A stretch of 64,000 bases of DNA, taken from Mytilinidion resinicola (taxonomy: Eukaryota; Ascomycota; Dothideomycetes; Mytilinidiales; Mytilinidiaceae). The notes beneath the pieces were generated by a model. It ran no database searches, had not been told where the DNA came from, and saw only the letters and a program-made list of their open reading frames with translations. The position numbers were made by a program, and so were the translations under genes. How positions within the stretch are numbered: position 1 is the first letter of the stretch; each line of letters opens with the position of its first letter. The stretch is taken from assembly GCF_010093595.1 (NCBI RefSeq), contig NW_022985459.1, forward strand, positions 618,349 to 682,348. Reading direction: 5' to 3'. Below are positions 1-11,132 of this stretch, piece after piece.

Positions 1-633
1 ATTAATACGGGCCGGCGCTAGGCTAGATGTAGGGGGGGTGGCAGGAAGAGAAAAGGGGGGTGATGCGGAGAGAATAGGGGGGTGGTAATTAAGCTCGTCC
101 TTGCGTAAATCGTGCTCTTTCGAAATTTATATTACAAATGCTCTGGAGAAGTTTAGGAGCTAAAGCACGACTGCGGTCTGAGCGTCGGGGTCACCTGATT
201 CGGCTAATCGAAGCTTTGAATTCGGGATTCTTGACCTGTGAAACATACTATGTATTTATCGGCTTGCCAGGGTCACCTTAATCTCGGTCTCAGGTGATTA
301 AAACATTGGCGATATATTATCAATTCATAGGCACGTCACAAATGGGAAAAGAAGTTTCATAAGCAACAAATGTGAGATTTTATGCATAGACCACATATCA
401 CCGGGCAACCCATTTCTAGCTAAACTGAACCCCACTTTCGATAGAAATACTTTAAAATCTTACAAAGAGTGAACTCTCTAAGCCTCTTTGGTAATTAGAA
501 ATATCATCATAATCGCACAAAGACTCCATCAACCCCAGGACTCCATAGCCTCTCCCGGGCCTTTTAGTAACGCAAGTCTAGTCCCTTAGACCGCAAACGA
601 ACCCTAAACTCCCCCTTCTAGCACCCACATCGT
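1..633. other. Intergenic, no gene seen
   Basis: AT-rich flank downstream of the kinase-fold gene on the minus strand. It has no open frame with recognisable protein features and no RNA gene that I can support. Confidence 0.6.
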
Positions 634-1683
634 CTAGAAAGAAGCCCGCACTTCCTCCTCCTCCATCTTCTTCCGCAACTTCTCGGCCGCCTCACGCTCC
701 GGGTCCTTCTGATGCAACTCCATCCAATCTATCACGAACACCGCCCCCTCGTCCACCAGCGCCTTCGGCATGATGTTCCTGGTTTTGTCAAAGTAGTACT
801 CCACGGCGCCATGCACAGCCCTCACAAGCCCGCATACATCAAGCGACCAAATACGCCGCCGCAGAACCTCCGCGTTAATCTCCCGCTCAAAGGTCTCCAT
901 CTTATCGAACCCCCGCTCCCAGCCTCTCCGAACAAGTCCCGCAAAGGCGAACGCACCGTACTCGAACTCCGGAAACGCGACAAACTCCCCCAAGTCAGTG
1001 AGCTCAAAGGCCGCATCCCGCCCCTTCTCGAGGAAGAACAGCGTCGACGCCAACGCGAACTGCTCCGTCGCCGCCCCTGCGCCCTCCATGCCCGGCTTGT
1101 TGAGCCAATACGGCATCTTGAGCTCCGGCATCGGGCGGCCTTTCTTGACGCTGTTGTCGAAGCCCGCGAGCTTGACGTGCCACGTCTCCGCCTGGAGCAG
1201 CACATTCGAGGGGCGGAGCTCGCCGTGCACGAAGCCGAGGTTCTCGATCCACGCGGCGGCCGATGCGATCTCCCCTGCCCAGAGCATCCTCTGGTCCCAC
1301 TTGACGGGGTGGTAGGCTAGTTTGGTGAGGCGGTCGTGCAGCGACAAGGCGGCACGCTCCACGAAGAGGCCCTCGGGGACGGTCAGGAAGCATTGGAGGA
1401 TGTGCGGGTGCGGGTGGTGTTTCAGGAAGTCGTAGGCGCGCTTTTCGCGCTTTTGGGCCTTCCAGGAGGCCTTGGCTTCGTCCCAGCGCGAGTCGATGTG
1501 GATTAGCATGTTGTGGAGTATTGGCACTTTTAGGACCACGCGACGGTCGAGCTTGAAGATGATGCCGTAGGTGCCGTAGATGGTTTCGTACGGAGTGTCC
1601 GTCAGGGCGAGGTCGGAAAAGGGGAATTGAAGGCTTGGGATGGGAAAGCCCATCACCTCAAGGTCGAAGTGCCCCGGGTCCAT
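634..1683 (-). CDS. Protein kinase-fold protein, likely pseudokinase
   Basis: A 349-residue single-exon protein with a kinase-like layout. The beta-3 motif VVLKVP gives the usual Lys (K52). The catalytic-loop equivalent HGELRPSN lies at 153-160, so Glu155 stands where active kinases have Asp. The DFG position reads GFD (174-176). HGDLRP is the common form in fungal-expanded small kinase-like families. With the HRD-type Asp lost, phosphotransfer is doubtful, although the GFD Asp could still bind metal. The tail is charged and ends in a basic/acidic helix (about 325-349). The start is the first Met of the frame. No introns are apparent. The fold assignment is fairly safe; role and substrate are unknown. 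It could still be active with an atypical loop. Confidence 0.7.
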   Translation of the reverse strand: MDPGHFDLEVMGFPIPSLQFPFSDLALTDTPYETIYGTYGIIFKLDRRVVLKVPILHNMLIHIDSRWDEAKASWKAQKREKRAYDFLKHHPHPHILQCFLTVPEGLFVERAALSLHDRLTKLAYHPVKWDQRMLWAGEIASAAAWIENLGFVHGELRPSNVLLQAETWHVKLAGFDNSVKKGRPMPELKMPYWLNKPGMEGAGAATEQFALASTLFFLEKGRDAAFELTDLGEFVAFPEFEYGAFAFAGLVRRGWERGFDKMETFEREINAEVLRRRIWSLDVCGLVRAVHGAVEYYFDKTRNIMPKALVDEGAVFVIDWMELHQKDPEREAAEKLRKKMEEEEVRASF

Positions 1684-2226
1684 TCCGAAGATTCTGTTGA
1701 GGCCGGGTTTCGAACCAAGTTGCCTGACCCTGCGGGTTGTGGAGGAGAGAACGGCTTGAAGGGCTCCTGGCTAGTACAGAGATAACTAGGTAGATGATGC
1801 GGATGTGGTGGTGAGGGTGGTGGTGGTGGTGGCTGTGTCTATTTAGGTGGACGAAGACAAGGAAGTAAATACTCTAAGTTACTATATGGCAGATATGCGC
1901 TGCGAAGTATTCACCAGCTAGAGCGGCATAGAGAGCGGGATTCGCGGAAAACATAGCGCGGCAGGCAGCCGGCAGTGTAGGTGGTGAAGGTTGTCTATCC
2001 GCTGGTCATAGCGCTGGCTGTCACCAGCAGCGAAAATGGGTGAATGCGTTGGGACGAAAACAATTCAATCTGTGCTTTAAGAAGTACGGCTGAGGGGCTG
2101 GCGGTTTAGGCAAGTAGTGGAGTAGTTACCATGTCATATGCTTGTTGGAAGGTTTGTCACGATAACAAGCTCAGTGTAAACGAATTTTACCTCTTGGCTC
2201 GTTCCATCTCAACTCCTACCATTGTC
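1684..2226. other. Intergenic with GGT microsatellite
   Basis: Upstream region of the kinase-fold gene. Around 1800-1835 the plus strand has an imperfect (GGT)n run. No gene supported. Confidence 0.5.
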
Positions 2227-3621
2227 CTACCCTTTCCAATGCCCAGCCACATTTGCCGGCCATGGATGCTGTTGCTGGTCCTCTTTCAACCATCCCATGA
2301 ATATTCCAATCCATCTTTCAGGGCCCAGGAAGCACGAATGGGCAACGCGCCTCACTACCTTGTCCCTATATCTGACAAAGTTAGGAGGCATCTCCGGATT
2401 TCCAAGCGCACCATCCGGTGATCGCATGCATTTGACAGCCTTCTTCGCCGCCGCATCGAGCGCCCCTTGCATCTGGTCCACTGACACGACTTGGCCGTGT
2501 TGGTTTCGCAGCTCAGTCCTGAGAGCTTGGTGGACAGCACGTGACTCGAGGAAAGTCACGGGATTGTCGAGCTGATATCCGTACGGCAGGACCATCTCGA
2601 CGTAGATGATGACCTCATCCATGAACTTGATGGCATTATTTGCGTTAACCCTAACCCGTTTGTCCGGTAGCAGATGCACGCCGAGGGAGATAAGGGGGAA
2701 GCTGTCGATGTCTACAAGCTGCTCCTCGAGTTTTCGGTATCGCCAAAATCCTTGCTCAGCTGGCAACATGAAGCTCCATCGCTTCAATACTGGATGTTCC
2801 GCACGGCACTGTGGGCATCGCGCATAACCCTTCAACCTTGTGTCTGGCTGATCAAGCAAGGTCTCGAAGCACGTAATGCACATATGATGGCCCTTCTCTT
2901 TATCGCAAGACAAGATCACGGGCCTGTCTTTGTCATCGTAATCGTCTCCACAACCGAAGCAGGTTTTGTCATCCTTTGGCAATGCACTGGGACTCGAGGG
3001 CTTGAACTTCTCAACGTCAGGCCGCCTCGCCCATTTGTACCACGGCGGCCGTAACCCGAGCGCCTCTATCCTCTGCCTGACGCACAAGCATGCGCGGTCA
3101 GTGTTACCCTTGAAGAGGTCGTCCAGCCGGCGCCACCAGTGGTCATGCTCTGGGGCATTTGACGGCTTCAGCTTACTCCAATCCGCCAGCGGGATCTTGT
3201 AGAGCGCCGAGTCTTCTTTGCTCGTCTTGTTGTCCAGCCGGATGAGCGTTTTCCGCTGTATGACGATCCACAGCAATCCCGCTTTGCCGATGGCAAAGAT
3301 ACCAGCTTCAAGAACAGTATTTCCAACGAATCGTGTGGCTCTGCACATTGCTATGTCGAGAGGCTCGGGACTGGTGCCGCTTGCGATCGCTTTGGTGGCG
3401 TATTCGGCGGCGCTGGGAAGTGGGTGGCGCGTTGGGGAGATGGTGATGAATATAGTATCCATGTCGGCCTCGCCTTGGGGACGGCGGCGATTCTCGTGGT
3501 TTACAGGAGGAAGAAAACGGAGATAGTTGGCCTTCTTCCCTAGATGCGAAGGATAGATGTATTTAGTCATATGGTGGCGTTGGGCGACGGTCCCGCCTCT
3601 TTGGAAGTTGCATCGCGACAT
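2227..3621 (-). CDS. RING-finger domain protein
   Basis: A 464-residue uninterrupted frame. A RING-type zinc finger spans about 221-276: CFGC (221-224), Cys239, HHMC (245-248), Cys251, then CPQC (269-272). This order, C-x2-C, C, H-x-C, C, C-x2-C, is the C3HC4 cross-brace. Such fingers recruit ubiquitin-charged E2 enzymes, so a role as E3 ligase is the family inference, with unknown substrate. The flanks (90-200 and 280-464) show no domain I recognise. The first 53 residues are basic and low-complexity, so the true start may be the Met at about 3462 (MDTIFITISP). The C-terminal GIFMGWLKED region is conserved-looking but unidentified. No introns were needed. Confidence 0.75.
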   Translation of the reverse strand: MSRCNFQRGGTVAQRHHMTKYIYPSHLGKKANYLRFLPPVNHENRRRPQGEADMDTIFITISPTRHPLPSAAEYATKAIASGTSPEPLDIAMCRATRFVGNTVLEAGIFAIGKAGLLWIVIQRKTLIRLDNKTSKEDSALYKIPLADWSKLKPSNAPEHDHWWRRLDDLFKGNTDRACLCVRQRIEALGLRPPWYKWARRPDVEKFKPSSPSALPKDDKTCFGCGDDYDDKDRPVILSCDKEKGHHMCITCFETLLDQPDTRLKGYARCPQCRAEHPVLKRWSFMLPAEQGFWRYRKLEEQLVDIDSFPLISLGVHLLPDKRVRVNANNAIKFMDEVIIYVEMVLPYGYQLDNPVTFLESRAVHQALRTELRNQHGQVVSVDQMQGALDAAAKKAVKCMRSPDGALGNPEMPPNFVRYRDKVVRRVAHSCFLGPERWIGIFMGWLKEDQQQHPWPANVAGHWKG

Positions 3622-4909
3622 TCTCTCCCTATCTGTGCCTATCTAGCGTTCAACATCAAGGGGTGGTGTCGGACACGGGAATCAGGCATTGCGGGAAAGG
3701 GGGTGGAGAGAATATATCTTTGAGTCCGCAGAGCATGTTGTGTGTGAGCTGTACAGTCATTGTTAGCCAGCGCAGAGCTTGAGAAGGTGTCATGTATACT
3801 TCAGTATCCCGAATCACGCATACATCGGTATGTCATGGCTTTATCATTGCGAGAGAGGCCACCATGGCATGACGCAACGCCGTCTCTGTGAAATGTGAAG
3901 CAGAAGGCCTAGGTTCGGCTCGTCTACTAGAGGACGTGTTCACTTTATTGGATGTTTTAGATGAGCAGACACAGTCTCCGATGCCGGACGTTACAGGGTG
4001 ATGGGACGTAACAGTGCATAGTTGTGAATAGTATTAAGACGACTGAGGTCCTCGTGACAGTCAGCGAAGGTCACACGATGTCAGGCGAAGGATACATACC
4101 AAAATCAACTACTATAGAAGGAAAACAGTCCCATGTGATTAGCTGCGTAAAATAGCAACGTACTTTTTAGTACAGGGTCGAGTACAAGGGTATTGTATGT
4201 AGATGCACGCGTGCGGAGCGTGGGCAACGCGTCACATTTTCCGCTGTAGATGCTTGCCGGTAGGCAACTGGATTTTCAGAAGGGCCTTTCATCATCCTTC
4301 AACATCATGGCGAGGTTACAGATATAGAGAGACGCGCGTAATCATATGCGGCACCATGTGGAAGCCCCGGAGCCAGGAATCAAAGCGCCAAGGCCTAGCC
4401 TCGCGGTATCTCTCCTGGATTACCACTGCTATGTTGGATCTGCTGGCTCAATTCGAGCTTTGCAACACTGAAATTAGATGGGCTGATGCTTTGGAGCTTT
4501 CGACGTTGTGATGTGAGTGTGTTGTTTGAAGGTTGAGGGGTTGCGGTTGAAGGATTCAGGCGACAGGCGAATGACGAAGGCTGCACGTACACCGCCAAAA
4601 TTGATTCGACGCCATATTCTTTGTACCACGACCTCTATCCATTGACACTGCAGGAAAAAGTTGTAGATACCTAATACCTGAAGCCTATGCCTACAAATTC
4701 TTGCCATTCAGTTGTGTTTGGTGGTGCTAGAGAACGAGAGAGTCTTGAAGGTTGATAGAAGCTAGGACTTAATAGGTTAGCAGTACCCTTGTACACGCAC
4801 AAAGAATTCCAGCAAATCATGGGCCCACAATTTGCGTTTTGGATTGAAGGCGTGTAGGCTCCAAGTGCTATGCAACATATTCATCTTAATTTCCGATTTT
4901 GGTCAAAAA
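3622..4909. other. Intergenic, no gene supported
   Basis: About 1.3 kb between the RING gene and the tRNA. Short frames occur on both strands near 4200-4700 but have no domains, splice structure or sensible composition. Confidence 0.5.
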
Positions 4910-4995
4910 GCCCGGCTGGCACAATTGGCTAGCGCGTGAGACTTTTATTCACTTAAGAGATCTCAAGGTTGAGAGTTCGAGCCTCTCGTCGGGCG
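4910..4995 (+). tRNA. tRNA-Lys(UUU): tRNA-Lys(UUU) with 12-nt intron
   Basis: The acceptor GCCCGGC (4910-4916) pairs with GTCGGGC (4988-4994) apart from one G-T, and G4995 is the discriminator. The D-arm contains AATTGG. The anticodon stem TGAGA (4937-4941) pairs with TCTCA (4961-4965). The anticodon TTT is at 4944-4946, preceded by CT and followed by A4947. A 12-nt intron (4948-4959, TTCACTTAAGAG) sits at the canonical position after base 37; removing it leaves the loop CTTTTAA. The T-arm is GAGAG TTCGAGC CTCTC. Internal A and B boxes (B-box GTTCGAGCC, 4975-4983) are present. The D-stem has one mismatch. Confidence 0.93.
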
Positions 4996-5000
4996 TTTTT
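4996..5000 (+). terminator. Pol III T-run terminator
   Basis: Five Ts directly follow the tRNA discriminator base. This is the minimal RNA polymerase III stop signal, followed by a second T-rich stretch. Confidence 0.8.
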
Positions 5001-5459
5001 ACTTTTGTTTTGCCACCCTCCTATGAGTAGGGCTTAGCTTTTGCGTCATATGGAAGCGGAGGGGTGATATTGAGGCCTGCAGGCTTTGTGAGTGGCGGTT
5101 TCTTTTGGGTGATTGCCTGCACTACCGCAATAGCGACAGGAACATCTGCACCCAGTACTTTACTTTCTGAGATGACTATAGCAATAACATGAAGACAGAA
5201 TTAAGTCGATCTGTTCAGTGCCAATTTGCGACGTTTTAGCCTACTCAAGTGTTGAGCTCTCGAAATCAATAGGGCCCCTTTACACTCGTATCTAAGGGAA
5301 AAATTGAGTGTTTGCATTTCGCGGTTCCCTATTTGATGTAATGTTATATCCTCCTACAACGGCCAAGCTGACGATAAAGCCCCACGTTTCAACCTTCATG
5401 CATGATTCCTGATTCCCTCCTCCGTAACCAAGCCCCTTCATGCTTTGACCCACCCCAGC
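5001..5459. other. Intergenic, 3' flank of the hydrolase gene
   Basis: Nothing recognisable beyond the 3' ends of the tRNA and the minus-strand hydrolase. Confidence 0.5.
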
Positions 5460-6475
5460 CTAAAGATGCTCATGAAAAAACGTCATGACAGTAGCATAAC
5501 CCCTCTCATAATCCGCCTTCCCCTTCACATCGCTCAAGTCCCCACGACTAGTCATCCACCCATGCGGCGCCCCTTCAAACCTCTCCACAAGCTTCGGCAC
5601 CGTCAGCGCTTCTCCAAACGCCTTCACAGCATCCGCATCTTCATCCTCAGACGCTAGCATGCAGAGCGGAACGGTGATGTTGGGCGCATCAGCCGTATCA
5701 AGGCCGGAGGGGTGGAGCTCGACGCCAGCCGCGAAGGGGGTGCCCGCGGCACACGAGAGGGATACGATCTGTCATTAAATCAACGTCAGGGCAATCCCAA
5801 GCCGCAAGTGAAGGAGGGTAGGAAGGAGACTCGCCTTGGCACCCCAGCAATATCCAACAACGCCCAGCGTGTTCACAGTGTCGGCCGTCTTGATCGCTTT
5901 GACTACACCCATCAACGACGCCAACATGGTTGCAGCATTGCCAGGCCCCTGAGGGCCGAAGTAAGTACCCATAGCTGTGCGCTTCTCGGGGGTGTCGGGG
6001 GGGAACCATGCCGGGTTGGCGAGGTTCCCGGCGAGGAAGTCGGGGATGAGGACGCGATAGGGGTGCTTAGAGGGGTGGGCGAGGAGATCGGCGCCCTTGG
6101 AGGTGTATGGTCAGCATCACTAGGGAGACGACATTGTGTTGGGAGGGACGAAGGATATCTGGGGTGCATACCTGGAGGATCTGAGGCCCGAAGCCGAAGA
6201 CGTCGTAGATGAGGATGATGACGATTGAGGCGTCTTCGGGCCCAGTGGCATCTAGGTCTCTCGTCAGGATTCTTATGATAAAACGAGTAAGGCGAGAAGA
6301 AGGATATCGTCAACGCACAAGTTTTCAGTCCATCGATCTCAATGAACTTGCCCTTCTCCGTATAGTCGGCTGAGACGGGCGGGATCGTGCAGCATGCCTA
6401 CCCCGCTTCAGTGATGAACGGGCCCAAGGGCCCTAGGCTAAGGTTACTCACTTCGCTGTGTGCTGGTTGAGCCAT
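5460..6475 (-). CDS. Dienelactone hydrolase family protein
   Basis: Five exons joined by hand: 6452-6475, 6319-6397, 6172-6251, 5835-6095 and 5460-5768, giving 250 residues with all phases consistent. The N-terminus MAQPAHSEACCTIPPV and the block GKFIEIDGLKT are typical of fungal dienelactone hydrolases. GYCWGAK carries the nucleophilic Cys (about residue 144), and APHGW near the C-terminus supplies the His. These alpha/beta hydrolases open lactone rings such as dienelactone in chlorocatechol breakdown; many fungal members have unknown substrates. The intron after GYCWGAK starts with GC rather than GT (GCCAAG/GCGAGT), a GC-AG intron. The gene lies tail-to-head with a Zn2Cys6 regulator on the same strand. 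The small, possibly cytosolic protein shows no signal peptide. Confidence 0.88.
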
Positions 6476-7228
6476 GGTGTGGTTGTTTTCCGAGGGTTGA
6501 GATGGACTAGTATTCGAAGTGATGATGTGGGACCGAGGTGACGCTGCTTTGGTCCCTTTTATGATCATCTTTGAGCTCTCAGCCCCCAACTGGACACGTA
6601 TGTTCCAGCGCCCAAGCACACCGGGTATCAGGATAGATGCGCCCGACACTCACCTCGCTGTGGAGTACGCAGAGACCATTGGATAGCCACCAACCCTCCT
6701 TGCAGCCCGCTAAGGGGCCGCATCTCCAACATCACTTACATAAAGCAACCCGTATGGCTTTGTAATAGCACTGTGCAGCTCAACTAGCATACCATCTATG
6801 CTTGACCTAACTCCCCAAAGCTTCCTAAACGGTCTTGATTCGTTCGAAGGTGATTGTTGTGGCGTAGGCCACTCCAAGCAGTGAGTCGGAGCTGCGGGAC
6901 AGAAACACCGATGTGAACGATTGACACGATTTGTAATAAAGAACCCTTGATATTATGGTGGCAAACACGTATACGGGCTTCTGGGTTCAGCTGAGGAGCC
7001 TTGCTGTCAAGATGTATAGAGATTCAAGGTGCCACGCGTAGGTGGTGCTTTCACCCAAGCCCTGCATCTCACTTCTTGGCGTCGCTTGATTGGTCAACCG
7101 TATGTGCCGCGTGGAAGCCACATTACTTTCTCTTATCTGCCTCGTATGTCATTCTCTAGCATGCGGATAGTCTCTTTGGAAACCGGCTTTCTTCGGGGGT
7201 CTCTCGTAGCTCCACGTTTGCCTAACTA
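6476..7228. other. Intergenic
   Basis: Promoter side of the hydrolase gene and 3' flank of the transcription-factor gene. No gene supported. Confidence 0.5.
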
Positions 7229-9327
7229 TCAGTGTGCCTCAAGCAGCTCAATCCCTTTCGCCTTCGCCAGATTCTTAAACCGCTCTAGCGGCGTAACCAT
7301 GAATGGGATATCCGCCCATGCCGTAAGCGCCTCGTAGACCATGGAGATAGCGGCCGGGATCTCATCCAGCAGTGTGCCGCAAATCGAACTTGGATATACC
7401 AAAAGCAGTACCATCGCCACAGCGCAAGTGCTGCGTAAAGTAGTATGTGAAACAATAGTCTTGTGCAAAAGCGTGCCTTCCACAGTACGGAGATGTAAGA
7501 TGCAGATCATCAAGCACTCTTTAGCTTGAGCTTCGACCTCTGGGTCCACGGCATGCCCGCGGGAAAAGCCGGGGGAGGTTGCCGAGTGGTGACTAGTCTC
7601 CAGCATCCGAAGGAGGAAAGGCCATGATATTGTAGCGATAAGCCCGAAGTACTGGGTGCGTAGATGTGCTTTGTGTGGATCGAATACTCTCGATGTGTCG
7701 ATCGGGAACTTGAGCGAAGGCGGCAGGTGGTTGTACCACGATTGGAGCTGCGACCGCAACTCGAGTGCTACGAGCGGGGCGTATATGGCAGATCCAGACT
7801 CAAATCCCACGGTCTCCACGGCATCAGTCAGGAGCCGGCGGAGAGTGGCTATGGCCAGGAAATAATACAGGCCACTGCCTTGTCCCAGATCAGTGACGCA
7901 AGAGGCACCAGACGGCAGGGGAACCTCCGCCTGGAATGCTCGAAGCCCGGTTGGCTGAAGCTCTAGGCAGATCTCTAGCTCGTTTTCCAGCACATAGCAA
8001 GCCCAGTACACTCGTGCGACTTGGTTCTGGAAGGTCTCGTCTCGACTACGCCATGCAGTCTTTAAAAGCAACATACAGTCTCGTGATGCTGTAGAAATAC
8101 AAGACCAAGCTCGCAGCGGCCGCATTGATGAAAGCATATAACCAGCCTGTAGAATCCGGCATATGATACGCTCGATACCAGAGTCATCTAGTGACCATTG
8201 TGGTTGCTCCAATATGAATGTTGCATGGTTGAACCACTGCTCTTCTTCTTTCTCATCAGATTCTCCATCATAAAGTATATCTTTCTTCTCGAGCACTGAA
8301 GCTATCGCATAGCTGAAAAGCGTGATGCACGTCATAGAGTCTGTGTTCTGAAATATATGCGCTTCTGCGTATCTTGCATATGAAGAATAGGTCTCCGTAT
8401 CTAACAGCGGCATCCATGATAGGTAATCCGAAGCGAAGATGTATTGAAGAGTCCGTTGCCGTCTTGCGGAGATGTGAAGCGAGTCTAAGCGCGCGAATGT
8501 AGGACTCCCGTGATCACGCGTTCCGTTTTCCAACGATAGCTGCGATTCAAAGAATTTAGCGGTGTCATTGTAAGTAAATGATCCCAGAGAAGTAGGTCCA
8601 TTGAAAGTGAGAAGCGTGGGCATCCGATGGTCGAGCTGTTGTCCATACGGATTCGACCGACGGGGGTGAGTCATTTGAGATAGCGGTGGCAAGGTCGGTT
8701 TCACATTCGATTGACTGCCCGCATGGCGGTTTCCAGTCTCAGAAGGCTGTGAGATCCGAGCTATAGAGGCAGCGGTATGAGAGCTTGCAATCGTTTCCGG
8801 AGGCGAAAACGCTGCTGCGTGATCTTGTTCCTCGGCCTTTGAGAGAAGTCTGCCAAAATTGGCCAGGAGAGTCTGCAGGGAGCCTTCCACGCTTTCTAGA
8901 CGACCTTCGAGACGAGTGAGGACGTCTTTGGTCGCGCTGAGTGGCTCTCTGGACATTTGAGATTAGAGTACATCCCTCACAGGCAGAGTCAAAAAAGGAG
9001 GGAGACTTGTAAGAAGCAGCCTAAAACAGCCAATTTTTTTTTATCACAACACGTACCTATCCCAAAGGTTCGGCTTCCTATAGTTACAGGTGATTCCATT
9101 ATTAATGCAATAGGAGCACGTGGGTTTCTTCGCATCACACCTTGTTCGCCGTGAGCGGCATACTTCACACTTGAGGGTACCCCGGGTCAGTAATAAATAT
9201 CGTTTGTGCTTGGTGGTCTTACTGCAATGGAGACGCGTTTTCGAGGGTAGTCCACGCCTTTGCTCCTTTGTTCTGCGGGTGGTGAAGCCGTGTTGTTATG
9301 CCGATTCTCTGCGGAAGCATTGTTCAT
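7229..9327 (-). CDS. Zn2Cys6 transcription factor
   Basis: Three exons: 9223-9327, 9057-9169 and 7229-8948, giving 645 residues. Exon 1 ends PRKRVSIA. Exon 2 encodes the complete binuclear zinc cluster with C36, C39, C46, C53, C56 and C63 (spacing 2-6-6-2-6). Exon 3 starts within the linker and gives the dimerising helix VLTRLEGRLESVEGSLQTLL. The phase-2 junction reads LWDR/EPLSATKD. The remainder is the middle homology region of fungal-specific factors (DYLSWMPLLD, WACYVLENELEICLEL). A Met inside the intron-3' boundary (8956) gives a false start that would lose the zinc cluster; a stop lies three codons before it. The gene is divergent from an EthD-domain gene 297 bp away and upstream of dienelactone hydrolase, so local regulation is plausible but unproven. 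Confidence 0.88.
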
Positions 9328-9428
9328 ATCATCAAAGGATCTCCTTTCTGCCATGTTCTTAGCTGTGCAAATCTAAGAATGAGATTTTTTGGTGGAGACG
9401 GCGTGTCGAACTCCGCGTTCATGAGTCC

Positions 9429-9441
9429 GGGGTATTTCCCC
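9429..9441. promoter_or_regulatory. Inverted repeat in divergent promoter
   Basis: GGGGTATTTCCCC is a near-perfect inverted repeat flanked by CCG triplets, in the 297-bp spacer between the Zn2Cys6 gene and the EthD gene. Zn2Cys6 dimers bind CGG/CCG repeats, so it is a candidate operator. This is inference only. Confidence 0.3.
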
Positions 9442-9532
9442 ACATCCGCTTTTAGCTTGGGGTGATGCACGATCGCTTTGAGTAGTGTTTGCGACCGGGA
9501 TCGCTTTTCCGTGGTCCTCTGGGGGATTGAAG

Positions 9533-9539
9533 TATATAT
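9533..9539 (+). promoter_or_regulatory. TATA box of EthD gene
   Basis: TATATAT lies 86 bp before the EthD start codon, in the position expected for a fungal core promoter. Confidence 0.5.
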
Positions 9540-9624
9540 GTGTTGATCATTGGCATAACGATACCCTTTGTACCCAGGAGTCTTTCTGTCAATCATAAAA
9601 CTTCTACCAACCCTCCTTAACACA

Positions 9625-10075
9625 ATGCCGGGCGAAAAGCAAAGGTACATCAAGCTGCAAGTGTATGTGCAGAAGAAGGACGGAATATCTGATGAGGAGT
9701 TCCACAAGCATTGGGCTAATATCCATGGCGATGAATGCAAGAAGGTGAGTCTTGGAAGTAGCGCCCTTTGAAGATTTATGGATGACTGACAACCAAATGA
9801 AGATACCGGAGTTCAACAAATATGTCAAACGATATCAACAGTTTCACCAGACACCAGAGGATCGCGAATTAGCGAAGACAGTTCTTGGAGACGAAACTCT
9901 GCCTTATGACGGGTGTGCAGAGTTCTGGATAGAGAACCTCGAGGACTTCAAGAAGTTCCGCAGTTGTCCGGGTTTCAAGACGATAGCCATGGCTGATGCT
10001 GCGCATTTCATCGGTGCAGCGCCAGTTTGCATGGTTGGCTATGAGTGGCTTCAACATGGTCCATCGACGTTCTAA
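9625..10075 (+). CDS. EthD-domain (dimeric alpha/beta barrel) protein
   Basis: Two exons, 9625-9744 and 9803-10075 (intron 9745-9802, GTGAGT...AG), encode 130 residues. The pattern is that of the EthD/Dabb fold: an opening strand YIKLQVYVQKK, then SDEEFHKHWANIHGD (the F-x2-x-W-x3-H signature), a central region ending FWIENLEDFKKF and a final strand. In fungi these small proteins accompany aromatic or polyketide pathways as decarboxylases, cyclases or isomerases; the fold also includes muconolactone isomerase. Its head-to-head arrangement with a Zn2Cys6 regulator and proximity to dienelactone hydrolase hint at an aromatic-degradation role, but the substrate cannot be read from the sequence. 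Confidence 0.85.
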
Positions 10076-11132
10076 GTTTTCAAGGTATGGTGACGGTGAG
10101 CCTATGGGGAATGTCTTGGGACAGATAGCGTACGTCCAATTAGCCGTACAATTCATCCAGCTTGATGCCAAACACTCTCGGAATCTGTTTTGTCTAGAGC
10201 ACTGCGTTGATGTTCGTTTGATACGAAGTGATACATGGAAGCACTCACCCCTCCAACCATAGGAGGGATGTTAGGAGGTGGCGGATGGCTTCATTGAGAT
10301 CTTGGATATTTGCGCATGATCGGAACGAGGGGCGTAGAGAACGTTCATTAAGCACAAGACACGCCTTTGGAACGAATTCAAGGTCGCAAACATGCTTGCA
10401 TGAGATTTGAATTGATAGAAAGTAGCTATGGGTGAGCGTGGAGAATGAGGGTAGGGGCGGGCGTGGCTCGATGCCAAGAGCACAGACGTTCGAAACGACT
10501 GCGGAGGAGAGAGGCAGCTTGACCATCACCAACACTACAGCAAACGAAAATGGCATCCTCAAGACGATGCAGCTCTTGTAATCTCCGCTATCAAACTCCA
10601 GTAGCCCTCAGGCGATGCAGGCGAGGCTTCTGTGGTATAGCGAGGATACTGTCACCCCAGGCACAGCTCGTCACTCTTCGTCATGCTCCGAGGGACTTCT
10701 GCACCATTTCGGAAGAGAGTCGTCCCAATTCATCCTTACTGATCTAATTAATTACCATGTAGCCTCTAGCTGATGGCAGGGCTCTGGTACTGATGATCGC
10801 AGTTTACTTATCTACAGTGGTTCCATCTCGTCCGAGCAAACCACGATACCCTCCCTACCTCACATTCTGCACCTGTCCCTACGATGTTTCCGAAGAGACA
10901 GCCTTCGACATGTCTTCAAGCAACACTACAGCTGCGTAGTCTCAGTCGGCGCAACCTCTGTCGACCGGAAGAGGCCTCTCGACAGCGTGACGTCAAGCCT
11001 CGTCACCAAACATTTTCCACGCCTTCCATATATTCGCCGTCATTGACCTCCAGCACCTCACCCACGCACCAGAGACGGCTCCTTCGACCACACCCCAACG
11101 TCCTCTCCATCACCCAAGCAAACTACTCCACA
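10076..11132. other. Intergenic and possible SDR leader
   Basis: No independent gene. From 10884 an in-frame Met opens a continuous 83-codon extension to the downstream SDR; its Ser/Arg-rich start (RSLSRRNLCR) could be a mitochondrial presequence or simply 5' UTR. Confidence 0.4.
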
